Assembly: GCA_030150045.1 (NCBI GenBank)
Contig: JASLGM010000008.1
Span: forward strand, 51,130 to 115,129
Source: Taishania sp.
GTDB lineage: Bacteria > Bacteroidota > Bacteroidia > Flavobacteriales_D > Crocinitomicaceae
DNA: 64,000 nt
Direction: 5' to 3'
The translations under genes and the position numbers were made by a program. The notes beneath the pieces were generated by a model. The model ran no database searches. It was not told the origin of the DNA and saw only the letters and a list, made by a program, of their open reading frames with translations. Within the stretch, counting starts at the first letter, position 1; each line of letters opens with the position of its first letter. Below, piece after piece: positions 25,571 to 34,500 of the stretch.

Positions 25571-25993
25571 TTATTTTTTTGTTCCGTCTCCGTAATCAAT
25601 TGTTTTTGTCAATTCACCTGTTTCGCTGTCGTAGAATTTCCACTCTCCGATTTGTACATCTTCACGGTACTCACCACGGTATTTTAACGTTCCATTTGGA
25701 GAGTATAAAATACTGTAACCATTTTTGATTCCATTTTTATATTCAGTTACACTCAATGTCTTACCATCTACTGTGTAATATTTCCAAACGCCATCTCTAT
25801 TTTTGTCTTTGTCAAAGGCTCCTTCCATTTTTATTTGATCGTTGCCTCCGTAGAACTCTTTAAAGTAAGTGTCTGTTTCTTGCACATAATCGTCTTTAAG
25901 AATGGATTCATTTTGAGGAGTCTCTGCTTTATCTTGTTTACATGAAACTAAAGATAAACTAAGAAGACATAAGATAAAGCCAATTTTTTTCAT
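25571..25993 (-). CDS. Lipoprotein with MORN-type repeats (YwqK-like)
   Basis: 140 residues. A lipoprotein signal ends in LVSC at about residue 18, so it is probably membrane-anchored. From about residue 60 on there are MORN-type repeats: KNRDGVWKYYTVDGKTLSVT, YKNGIKNGYSILYSPNGTLK, YREDVQIGEWKFYDSETGEL. Proteins with these repeats are often named YwqK antitoxin by similarity only; no toxin gene is next to it. Three bases separate its stop from dnaG, so it is co-transcribed with replication and prenyl genes. Function unknown. Confidence 0.85.
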   Translation of the reverse strand: MKKIGFILCLLSLSLVSCKQDKAETPQNESILKDDYVQETDTYFKEFYGGNDQIKMEGAFDKDKNRDGVWKYYTVDGKTLSVTEYKNGIKNGYSILYSPNGTLKYRGEYREDVQIGEWKFYDSETGELTKTIDYGDGTKK

Positions 25994-25999
25994 GATAAA

Positions 26000-26977
26000 T
26001 TATTTCGTTCGTTGTGTTGTATATTCTACTAATCCGATAAGTGATGCTTTTGCAGGAGAGTCAGGAATGTCCGATAACAAAGCAATGGCTTCATCTTTTA
26101 ATTCCATCATTCTTTTTTGTGCATAAGCTATGCCACCATGTTCTAAAACCAATTCAATGGCTCTCTTCACCGCTTTATTGTTTTCATGCTTACGCTTTAC
26201 AATATGATAAAGCTCTTTTTGTACCTCTTCTGGAGCATTTTGCAATGCATAAATGAGGGGAAGGGTCATTTTTTGCTCACGGATATCGTTTCCTGTTGGT
26301 TTTCCAACATCATCTGTTCCATAGTCAAAAATATCATCCTTGATTTGGAAAGCAAGGCCAACCAAATTCCCAAACTGACGCATGCGATCTTGATGCTCTG
26401 TTGCACCGATTGATGCCGCTGCTGCCTCGCAACAAGTGGCAATCAACGAAGCCGTTTTTTGGCGAATGATTTCAAAATACACCTCCTCCGTAATGTCTAG
26501 CATACGTGCTTTTTCAATCTGCAACAATTCTCCTTCACTCATTTCTTTTATGGCGCGAGCCACAATTTCTAATAAATGAGTGTTCCCTTTTTCTAAGGAA
26601 AGCAATAAAACTTTTGACAAAAGAAAATCACCAACAAGAACAGCAATCTTGTTTTTCCACAAAGCATTGACAGAGAAAAAACCTCGTCTTTCATTCGCAT
26701 TGTCAACTACATCATCATGAACTAGTGTCGCAGTATGCAACAATTCCACTAAAGACGCCGCATCGTAAGTGGCATCATCTACCTTTCCTAACATCTTTGC
26801 AGATAGAAAGATAAACAGTGGACGCATCTGTTTCCCTTTGCGTTGAACGATAAAACGAGTGACATGATTAAGCATTGCAACATTGCTCTTCATGCTTTCT
26901 GGGAATCGGATTTCGAATTCCTTCATTTCGGCCTGAACAGGCACCATTATTTGCTCAACAGTCATCATTGTTGACAA
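26000..26977 (-). CDS. Polyprenyl diphosphate synthase
   Basis: All-trans prenyl chain elongation, probably for the menaquinone side chain. 325 residues: first aspartate-rich motif at 88-92 (HDDVVDNANERRG), second in FQIKDDIFDYGTDD, and the conserved GKQMRP lysine-arginine near residue 50. Chain length cannot be told from the sequence with confidence. First gene of a leftward operon with the MORN lipoprotein, dnaG and MscS. Confidence 0.94.
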   Translation of the reverse strand: MSTMMTVEQIMVPVQAEMKEFEIRFPESMKSNVAMLNHVTRFIVQRKGKQMRPLFIFLSAKMLGKVDDATYDAASLVELLHTATLVHDDVVDNANERRGFFSVNALWKNKIAVLVGDFLLSKVLLLSLEKGNTHLLEIVARAIKEMSEGELLQIEKARMLDITEEVYFEIIRQKTASLIATCCEAAAASIGATEHQDRMRQFGNLVGLAFQIKDDIFDYGTDDVGKPTGNDIREQKMTLPLIYALQNAPEEVQKELYHIVKRKHENNKAVKRAIELVLEHGGIAYAQKRMMELKDEAIALLSDIPDSPAKASLIGLVEYTTQRTK

Positions 26978-26982
26978 ATATA
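26975..26982 (-). promoter_or_regulatory. -7-like element at the polyprenyl synthase start
   Basis: TATATTTG on the minus strand overlaps the annotated first codons (start at 26977). If this is the true promoter, the protein starts at one of the internal ATGs just downstream (M4 or M5, 26968 or 26965). No good -33 element is seen. Confidence 0.35.
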
Positions 26983-27060
26983 ATAAAGTAGTTTCAACTA
27001 ATTAAAATTACAACTTTTTAGGAATGAAATATTCTGGTTTTCTATTCTTATCATTTTGCG

Positions 27061-27068
27061 TAAATTTG
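27061..27068 (+). promoter_or_regulatory. -7 promoter element of obg
   Basis: TAAATTTG matches TAnnTTTG. It lies downstream of an in-frame ATG at 27056, so transcription would start after that codon; this supports 27107 as the obg start. Confidence 0.65.
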
Positions 27069-27106
27069 CAAGATATTATAGCATATTAGCAACACATTTT
27101 TTAGCA

Positions 27107-28099
27107 ATGGCAACCGATAACTTTGTAGATTACGTAAAAATACACTGTACCTCTGGTAACGGAGGTGGAGGATCAACTCACTTTAGAAGAGAGAAATATA
27201 TTCCTAAAGGAGGGCCTGACGGTGGTGACGGTGGACGTGGTGGACACGTAATCCTTAGAGGTAACAGCCAATTGTGGACTTTGTTGCACTTGAAATTTAA
27301 AAAACACATCAAAGCCGGACACGGCGTTCATGGATCTGGAAACCTGAAAACAGGAGCCCAAGGAGATGATATATACATTGATGTTCCTTTAGGAACAGTA
27401 GCAAAAGACGCTGAAACAGGCGAAGTGCTTTTTGAAATCAATGCAGATGGTGAAGAGTTCATTCTTCAGCAAGGTGGTAGAGGAGGATTAGGAAATAATA
27501 ACTTTAAATCATCTACTAACCAAACGCCTCGCTTTGCACAACCTGGAGAACCCGGACTTGAAGGGTGGAAAGTTTTAGAACTTAAGGTTCTTGCTGACGT
27601 AGGTTTGGTAGGTTTCCCAAATGCAGGAAAAAGTACCTTGTTGTCTGTTCTTTCAGCTGCAAAACCAGAAATTGGAGCGTACCCATTTACGACTTTGAGA
27701 CCGAACTTAGGAATTGTGTCATACAGAGATCACCGATCTTTCATCATGGCAGATATACCTGGTATCATTGAAGGGGCACACCAAGGTAAAGGTTTAGGAT
27801 TGCGTTTCTTGAGACACATTGAACGTAACTCTCTTTTGTTATTTATGGTGCCAGCAGATGCTGACGATATCCAAGCGGAATACAATATCTTATTGAATGA
27901 ATTGAAATTGTTTAATCCTGAATTGTTAGATAAAGAACGTTTGTTAGCGATTACAAAGTCCGATATGTTAGACGACGAATTGAAAACAGCTTTGGAAAAA
28001 GATTTACCTGCTATTCCACATTTGTTTATCTCTTCCGTTGCCCAACAAGGATTAGCCGAATTAAAAGATTTGATTTGGAAACACCTTTCTAACGAATAA
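27107..28099 (+). CDS. obg: GTPase Obg/CgtA
   Basis: Essential GTPase linked to 50S assembly and ppGpp response. 330 residues from the chosen start (MATDNFVDYVKIHC), which matches the family's N terminus; an upstream in-frame ATG at 27056 would add 17 residues but precedes the promoter. The N-terminal Obg domain is rich in glycine (GNGGGGSTHFRREKY, GGPDGGDGGRGG). The G domain has G1 GFPNAGKST (169-177), G3 DIPG and G4 TKSD. Three bases before the PAP2 gene. Confidence 0.97.
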   Translation: MATDNFVDYVKIHCTSGNGGGGSTHFRREKYIPKGGPDGGDGGRGGHVILRGNSQLWTLLHLKFKKHIKAGHGVHGSGNLKTGAQGDDIYIDVPLGTVAKDAETGEVLFEINADGEEFILQQGGRGGLGNNNFKSSTNQTPRFAQPGEPGLEGWKVLELKVLADVGLVGFPNAGKSTLLSVLSAAKPEIGAYPFTTLRPNLGIVSYRDHRSFIMADIPGIIEGAHQGKGLGLRFLRHIERNSLLLFMVPADADDIQAEYNILLNELKLFNPELLDKERLLAITKSDMLDDELKTALEKDLPAIPHLFISSVAQQGLAELKDLIWKHLSNE

Positions 28100-28101
28100 A
28101 A

Positions 28102-28695
28102 ATGTTAGAAGCAATTAACGCCTTCGACCAAATGTTGGTTTTGGGAATAAATGGGTGGAACAGCCCTTTTATGGATGAATTCATGTGGATTGTTTCCTCG
28201 AAAACGGCATGGATTCCTCTTTATCTCTTGCTCTTAGGTATGGCGTATAAGTGTTTCGGGCTGCCAAAAGCGTTGCTGTTTACAGCCGTTATTTTGATGA
28301 CAATTGGTACAACTGACTTTATTTGCTCGGGTATTTTTAAACCGTATTTCGAACGAATGCGCCCTTCCCACGAGCCCAATTTAGAAGGCTTGTTACATTA
28401 TTATCAATATGCAGATGGCGGATTTTACAAGGGGGGGAGGTTTGGATTTATTTCGTCGCACGCAGGTAATTTCTTTGCTTTAGCTGTTTTATGTGGGCTA
28501 GGATTCAAGAAATACTATCCGAAGATGATCTATGTTTTATTGGGAATTGCATTGTTAGTTTCCTTTAGTCGCATGTATTTAACGGCGCATTACCTTACTG
28601 ATTTAGTGGTGGGAGGCGCAGTTGGAGGTCTGGTAGCCTATGCTTTTTTAACCGGTTTTCAGAAGTGGGTTTTGAAAGAAAAAAAGGCGAATTAA
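28102..28695 (+). CDS. PAP2-family membrane phosphatase
   Basis: 197 residues with about five membrane segments. The three phosphatase motifs are visible: KPYFERMRP (80-88), SSHAGN (118-123, a variant of PSGH) and SRMYLTAHYLTD (156-167, with His163 and Asp167). Family members dephosphorylate undecaprenyl diphosphate, phosphatidylglycerol phosphate or lipid A; the substrate here cannot be told. Probably co-transcribed with obg. Confidence 0.92.
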   Translation: MLEAINAFDQMLVLGINGWNSPFMDEFMWIVSSKTAWIPLYLLLLGMAYKCFGLPKALLFTAVILMTIGTTDFICSGIFKPYFERMRPSHEPNLEGLLHYYQYADGGFYKGGRFGFISSHAGNFFALAVLCGLGFKKYYPKMIYVLLGIALLVSFSRMYLTAHYLTDLVVGGAVGGLVAYAFLTGFQKWVLKEKKAN

Positions 28696-28727
28696 CCCGA
28701 CTATTTTTATTTAAATAGAATGATTTT

Positions 28728-28841
28728 GGGCGTTTCCCTACCCAAATGCTTGGATAGGGTCAGGCTTTTCGCTATTAGTCCTCGTCCTTCCCCAAAATAT
28801 TTGGTGAGGGACTGTGGGCTAGCCGCTACAATCCTTAACGC
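28728..28841 (+). repeat. Family 1 repeat, copy D
   Basis: GGGCGTT to TTAACGC, 114 nt. Hairpin 1: CCCTA with TAGGG, then CCAA with TTGG. The linker is TCAGGCTTTTCGC. Hairpin 2 is built from different sequence than in the other copies (GTCC...GGGAC and CCAAA/TTTGG). Tail: CCGCTACAATCCTTAACGC. Points toward copy F on the other strand. Confidence 0.78.
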
Positions 28842-28856
28842 GTTTTGATCGCAGAG

Positions 28857-28881
28857 AAAGCCTCTATTCAGAGGCTTTTTT
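28857..28881 (+). terminator. Rho-independent terminator after repeat copy D
   Basis: AAAGCCTC (28857-28864) pairs with GAGGCTTT (28871-28878) and more T follow. It is 160 nt after the PAP2 stop, so copy D would be transcribed as the 3' region of the obg-PAP2 message. Confidence 0.87.
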
Positions 28882-28959
28882 ATTATATTTTTTTGTGAAA
28901 TAGGTTTGAAAATGGACCGTTTATCTTTGTTGAATTGCTTTTCCGCAAGACAGATTACT

Positions 28960-29063
28960 GCGTTAGGGATTGCAATGGAAAGCTTTGCCGACAAGTATTG
29001 GCGGTAAACTTGAAATGAATAGCCCGCCTTCGCTCCAAAATACTTTGGAGCGAAGGAACGCCC
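28960..29063 (-). repeat. Family 1 repeat, copy F (minus strand)
   Basis: On the minus strand it runs GGGCGTT (29063-29057) to CTAACGC, 104 nt. Hairpin 1 is a near-perfect 13-bp stem (CCTTCGCTCCAAA with TTTGGAGCGAAGG), followed by CGGGCTATTC, a GCC/GGC hairpin 2 and the tail CCATTGCAATCCCTAACGC. It sits 3' of the leftward acyltransferase gene. Together with copy D and two terminators it fills the 440-nt gap 28696-29135. Confidence 0.78.
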
Positions 29064-29072
29064 AAATAAAAT

Positions 29073-29101
29073 AGAAAAACCCCAACATAAATGTCAGGGT
29101 T
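29073..29101 (-). terminator. Terminator of the leftward acyltransferase gene
   Basis: Minus strand: AACCCTGACA (29101-29092) pairs with TGTTGGGGTT (29087-29078), two G-T pairs, followed by a T run. Lies between the acyltransferase stop and repeat copy F. Confidence 0.82.
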
Positions 29102-29135
29102 TGTATTAATAATGATTCTCTTTTACGATAGATTT

Positions 29136-30467
29136 TTACGCAACTGGAATTACATCTTTGATTTTTTGTGCAAGATTTTGGCGTTTTTTCCAAAGGGAAT
29201 CGAGCTTCATGTGTTTGTATTTTCTTTTCTCTTTGAAGGCGTGTAAATTTCGGAACCACATGTACGCGGTTAGGCCGAAAAGCCCAATGAGAACGTAATA
29301 AATGAGTGCCATCCACCATTGGTAACCTGGAATTCCACGGCATAAATAGTGCAAACCAATAACGATTGGAATGTTGATTAATCCCATGGATATTTTTCCT
29401 AAAAGCAGCTTTACCGAACCATGAAATACGCGGCGTTTGAATGATTTTTCCACGAAACGTTTAACCAAAAAGTACCAAGGACCGCAGTGAATCATCCCTA
29501 AAATCATGAACGGCCACAGGGTTGCCATGAACAATATCTCCTTTGCGAAAGAGGGTTTTGTTTGGTATGGATAGAAATATTTTTCATCGACTTTTAGTTT
29601 CTTTTGTAAGTTGAAATAGCTTTCCAAATCACCTTTCAATTCCATCAACGGTTCGTTTTCAGGAGTTACATTTTCGTTAAACCAATTGCCTAAATTCTGA
29701 CTGTATTTCCAACGTTGTTCTAGAGGAATGGAGGTGTCAGAACATCTTGCGTTCATTCCTTTTCGTGTGATTTTCATTACATTTTCATGAAAAGGAGCCA
29801 TTTTGGGATCTTCGATGTGCGTCAACTGAGCTTTTAAATCTCTTTCAACCAATTGCGTTACTTCAGCAATTACCTTGTTAGGGTTGGTTTGGTAGCGTTC
29901 CTTGTAATCGTTCAATTTGATCTTTGGTGCTGCAGAAACCAATACATCACTGCGCATTTCATTAGGGTCGGAATAGTTTACACCAACTGCTGCAATGTAC
30001 ATGTCTTTTTCCCAATTTGTTTCTTCTAATGCGATAAAGCCCATGCGTGCGGCACCTTTTTTTATTGGTTTTAAACGACGTATGAACACATCGTCAGTGA
30101 ATCCTTCACCAAATATCAATAAGTTGCGTCCGTTTTTTAGTACGCGCGCACAGTCTTTAAATACTTTTTCGTTCAAATCTTTTGTTGATCCACCGTCGTG
30201 TTGGCGATAGATAGGAAACATGTGCGCTGCCCAAAGAATGGGTTTTGTCACAGGAGTAAATACATCCGAACGGGTCATGAAAAAAACAATCGGGTGACGA
30301 AATGATGCTACCACTAACGGATCCATAAATGAGGCCGCGTGGTTGCTGACATAAACCGTTCTTCCAAAACATTCTTTTGGAGAATTGATCATTTTATTTC
30401 GAGGATAATATATGCGTAGTGTATAGGGTAAAGTTAATTTCAAACTCGCATAGAAAAACCGCATCAT
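29136..30467 (-). CDS. PlsC-like glycerolipid acyltransferase
   Basis: 443 residues. The acyltransferase motif is VSNHAASFMDPLVVASF (near residue 45) with a five-residue His-Asp spacing, a variant I know from Bacteroidota homologues. A second block, FGEGFTDDVFIRRLKPIKKG, corresponds to the PEG motif. Hydrophobic segments near residues 315-335, 355-375 and 385-410 anchor the C-terminal half in the membrane. Likely acyl transfer to glycerol phosphate or a lysophospholipid; the exact acceptor is unknown. Stands alone, with its own promoter and terminator. Confidence 0.85.
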   Translation of the reverse strand: MMRFFYASLKLTLPYTLRIYYPRNKMINSPKECFGRTVYVSNHAASFMDPLVVASFRHPIVFFMTRSDVFTPVTKPILWAAHMFPIYRQHDGGSTKDLNEKVFKDCARVLKNGRNLLIFGEGFTDDVFIRRLKPIKKGAARMGFIALEETNWEKDMYIAAVGVNYSDPNEMRSDVLVSAAPKIKLNDYKERYQTNPNKVIAEVTQLVERDLKAQLTHIEDPKMAPFHENVMKITRKGMNARCSDTSIPLEQRWKYSQNLGNWFNENVTPENEPLMELKGDLESYFNLQKKLKVDEKYFYPYQTKPSFAKEILFMATLWPFMILGMIHCGPWYFLVKRFVEKSFKRRVFHGSVKLLLGKISMGLINIPIVIGLHYLCRGIPGYQWWMALIYYVLIGLFGLTAYMWFRNLHAFKEKRKYKHMKLDSLWKKRQNLAQKIKDVIPVA

Positions 30468-30492
30468 AATGTTTATCGTTTAGTTAGATTGG

Positions 30493-30500
30493 CAAATTTA
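30493..30500 (-). promoter_or_regulatory. -7 promoter element of the acyltransferase gene
   Basis: TAAATTTG on the minus strand, 25 bases before the start at 30467. A TTG lies further upstream at 30516-30518, at shorter than usual spacing. Confidence 0.5.
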
Positions 30501-30532
30501 ATCGCAAATCATTCACAATCCTAAATTTTCAA

Positions 30533-31546
30533 TTATTCATTTGCATTGGAAGGTGAAGATTCCTCCCTTTCCTCTGCTTTTTGGTGTTGAATAGACTTGT
30601 CTTTTTTCTTCAAATAGATTCCTAAACGCAATTCATGTGAGGTGGTGGCCATACGTGCTAATCCTACAACTGGAGCTTCGAATGCATACGCAATATAGGC
30701 TTGTTTGAAAAGGTTTGCTCCAATCTGCGCCATAAACGCGTTAGATGTTCTACCATATAATCCAAACCAAAAGGCTCTATTGTATTGTAATTGTACACCA
30801 AAGTCTAAGCTACTTCGAACATGTTCACTAAAACGAAATGCAACTTGTGGTATCAAAGAAATTTTTCCTAAATTAAATGCATACGAAGCGTTAGTGTAAA
30901 AATGAGGATTAAATGCACCTCTTTCAGATAGATCAGCAAATTTTGTTTTGTTTCGGATCATTTGATCTACGCCAAAGCCAAACGTGAAATTTTGATTGTA
31001 TATTCCAAGCCCAGCGCTAGTTTGAAAAACACTTTGATTGGCGTTGTGACCATCGTTATAAATCTCGTCTGTTTTGTCTTTTACACGAGCCTCATTAAAG
31101 TTGAGAAATACATTTCCGTATCCAGCAGATAAGGAGGCAGAAAATGACCAAGTACTACTTATCGGTAAATGGATGGCGTAGGCGAATTTAACCGAAGTGG
31201 TATTCAGTAGTCCTATTCTATCGTGGTATATGTTTCCTCCAATTACATGTTTGTAGGTTCCCATTCTACGATCTGGACTTTGGAATAATTGTGAGCTCGA
31301 TGGAGAAAAGTGACCTTTGTCTTTTCCGAGAGTTACGAACCCATTCGCGAATAAAGTGGCTGGTCCTTGACCATATCCTATCCATTGAAAACGCGATATT
31401 AAATCTAATTGTGCGACATCGTTTGTTCCAGCCAGGGCAAAGTTCTTTAAGTGAGGAGCTTGTAAACTCGAAGAGAATAAAGGGGTTTGTTGAGCTTTCA
31501 ATCCATGAAACGCAAATAGGAAGCAGATAAAAAAGAATGTTTTCAT
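30533..31546 (-). CDS. PorP/SprF-family outer-membrane protein
   Basis: 337 residues with a signal peptide (about 1-18, ending LKAQQ) and the typical start QTPLFSSSLQAPHLKNFALA. The rest alternates polar and hydrophobic residues like a beta barrel; a short charged tail (KKKDKSIQHQKAEEREESSP) ends it. In T9SS systems, proteins of this family serve the export or anchoring of cargo encoded next to them. It lies 2 bases after the stop of the large cargo gene, so the pair forms a cargo/partner operon. Confidence 0.88.
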   Translation of the reverse strand: MKTFFFICFLFAFHGLKAQQTPLFSSSLQAPHLKNFALAGTNDVAQLDLISRFQWIGYGQGPATLFANGFVTLGKDKGHFSPSSSQLFQSPDRRMGTYKHVIGGNIYHDRIGLLNTTSVKFAYAIHLPISSTWSFSASLSAGYGNVFLNFNEARVKDKTDEIYNDGHNANQSVFQTSAGLGIYNQNFTFGFGVDQMIRNKTKFADLSERGAFNPHFYTNASYAFNLGKISLIPQVAFRFSEHVRSSLDFGVQLQYNRAFWFGLYGRTSNAFMAQIGANLFKQAYIAYAFEAPVVGLARMATTSHELRLGIYLKKKDKSIQHQKAEEREESSPSNANE

Positions 31547-31548
31547 GG

Positions 31549-34500
31549 CTAATAGATTACAGTTATGGATCCTTTAATTATTTCGTTGTTGCTATCGTTT
31601 AGCTGAATGTGGTAGAAGTATACACCCGGTGGTACGAGATCTCCATTTGTTTGTGTAGCCCTCCATAAAGCATGTTCACCTTCTGCCTGAAAGACGACGC
31701 TTCCCCAACGGTCGAAGATATGTAATGATAAATTTGTATATTGAATTTCCAACCCGTTTAAATCAAAGTAATCGTTTTTACCATCATAGTTAGGTGTGAT
31801 CAGATTTGGCAATTCATTTGCTAGATCTTCTGCACAAGAAATGACATTTACTAAAACGGATTGTTTTGTATTAGGACAATGCTTGTATTCCATTATTAAA
31901 CTGATTTCATTTGCCCCTGTTTTAAAACCTGAAATAAGGGCTTCATTTCCTTCTGTGTTAAAAAGTAGATGAGGTGAACCAGACCATTTAGATGAAGTTA
32001 TGTCCTTATGATTGGGAATCGGTTGTTTAATCGTCAACTCTTGATCAAAACAGTAATTTTCTTCTAAAGTGTACATTTGATAATTTCCAGAACGGAACAC
32101 TAAAATAGAATCTGTAATCGAAGTACAACCAGGCTGATTAGCTGTGAAATATAGCGTATTCCAACCAAAAGATAGTTGTGTGGCAATGGTGTTCGGTAAA
32201 GATGGATTTACAAATGTTGCGCTGGTGTTTGAAGACCATAGCCCTGTTAATGCATTAGTAACTGCATTAACATTGAAGTAATTTTGCGTGCATGCAAATG
32301 CAGAGTCTTGAGCAATGGATAGTTGAGGAGTTGTTCCATATTGGATACGCAATGTATCATGGAAAGTACCGCAAATAGGATGTGTAACAGACCAGACAAA
32401 TACATTAGAACCTATTGATAGGTTAGAAACTGTTGTGGAAGGGTTTGTCCCGCTTGATAAGGAAGCACTACCTTGAATAACAGTCCAATTTCCCACTCCA
32501 GATTGAGGAGTAATAGCTTCTATATTCGCTGCGTTTGTTCCACAAAGAGATAAATCAGAGGTGCTAATTTTTGCGATTTCATTTTCGTTAAGAATATGTA
32601 TTATGAATCTACATTCGGCTGATTGACCATTGTTATTTTGAACTTGATAATGCATTTCTGTTTCTCCTATTGGGAAAGACATACCAGAAGTTAAACCATG
32701 AGTACTTAATAATGTTATCGTTTCCCCACAAGAACTATTGGTTATTGGAGCAGTGTAGTTTACCAAAGGGTCGCACTGTGAAATATTTGCGGGGCATTGA
32801 ATTGTAGGTGTATTGGTTTGTATAACGTGCAATTCAAAAGTACAGTTGTTGCTGTTTCCCGCGTAATCATATGTGGTTAATGTAATTGGATGTGTCCCCA
32901 CTGGAAGTATTGTTCCGGGCAGAGGTGTTTGAGTAAAACGATTTGTATTTATTCCACAATTATCATTTACTGTACTTTGCCCTGTGTAGTTGGATAAGTT
33001 AATTTCGCATTGTGTATTTGCGTTTACATTAGTTGATGGAGGACAGGATATTGTTGGTGGTATTTGATCAGTAGGTGCAAGTGTGAAAACACATGCTTTT
33101 TCATTTCCGTTTAAATCTGTTACCGTTACGGTTATGTCTATTTGTTCACTACAAGGTAAACCTGGTGCATAATTTGAAGTTTGAGTAAATAACAATTGTG
33201 AGTTAGGTGTACAGTTATCCGTATAAGTTAGTTGTAAACTAAGATCAGGTGTTTGAAAAGTACATGCGTCAATATTTACGATGGAGATAGGCTGTTGACA
33301 ATTCATTAGAGGGGCGATCGTATCCACTAAGACAGTTGAAATTACGCATGTATTCCTGTTTCCTGTTTCGTCTTCAGCTTCAACCGTGATTTGAGTTGTG
33401 TTTCCAAACGGAGAATTTACGGGAGGTGATTGTTGTAGAAATATGAAATCAGGTTGTGTACAATTATCTGTGAAAGATACTTCATTCAGCATATTGGGAA
33501 CTGTTTGTGTACAAGACGTGTTTGCATAAATCGTTTTTACAGGAGGGCAATTGACGATTGTTGGCGGAGCGAGGTCTTTCAATTCAATGGAAAATTGACA
33601 TATACCTGGGTTTCCAGCTGCATCAGTCGCTGACATTGTTAAGTTAATAACACTGTTTGATGTGATAGTGCCTGGTGGAATAGATTGATGGACAATAATG
33701 TCACTTATAGGAGTACAGTTTTCAGATATTGTGACTTGTGATCTGAAGTCGGGTAATACTGCTTCGCAATTTTCATTTCTACCAATTGTTTGATTGTTAG
33801 GACAGGTCAATATAGGACCGACTTGGTCTTTTGCAACTGCTCTTATTATACAACTAGTTGTGAAGCCTGATAGAGTTGTTAATGTAAGGGTTACATCAAA
33901 AACAGGTGGGACTGTAGCCCCTGCAGGAAAGGATTGTGTTATGGAATAAGGTGTTGAACAGGGGTTTAAAATTGAGATTTCGTTTGTTAAATCTGGAAGG
34001 ATGGGTGTGCAGAGAGCACTATAATTATATTCAACTCCTACTGGACATGAGATTACTGGAGCTTGATTATCATTTCCCATTACAACAATGTTGTCAATAG
34101 CTAAAGGTTCTATTTCATTTGAAGCGTCTTGTGCAATATATGAAAATTGCAATTGAAAGTTGGTGTTGGATAAATATGAAGGAAGAGCAAGGTATTGTGA
34201 TGACCACCCGGTTGTATTTGGCAGAGGTATTAATTCATACCAAGGCGTATTTAAAAAACGATATTTTATATAAGCAGATTGATTATTTTGTGCTATTCTT
34301 TTATAATCGAACCTGAGAATTAAATTGTTTGAGCAACCTGCTTGAACATCAAAAAACACAGATATTTCTTCCTGATTCGTAGCTGTATGTACTCCATTGA
34401 AAATGGAGGAATATACACCGCAATCTGACAAAGGGACCCTTGGAGCGATATATGCCGCTTTTGTACCAGGATTAGAAGGGCCATTCCCAGCGCAGGATTC

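Noticed and set aside
25571..25993. Toxin-antitoxin pair
   Set aside because: Only the MORN-type repeats suggest this by name; no toxin-like gene is adjacent, and the protein is a lipoprotein.
27056..27106. Longer N terminus for Obg
   Set aside because: The -7 element at 27061-27068 lies downstream of that ATG, and the added 17 residues do not fit the family.
28707..29343. Two minus-strand frames of 95 and 126 codons over the repeat-filled gap
   Set aside because: They run through repeat copies D and F, a terminator and the end of the acyltransferase gene; their sequence is not protein-like.
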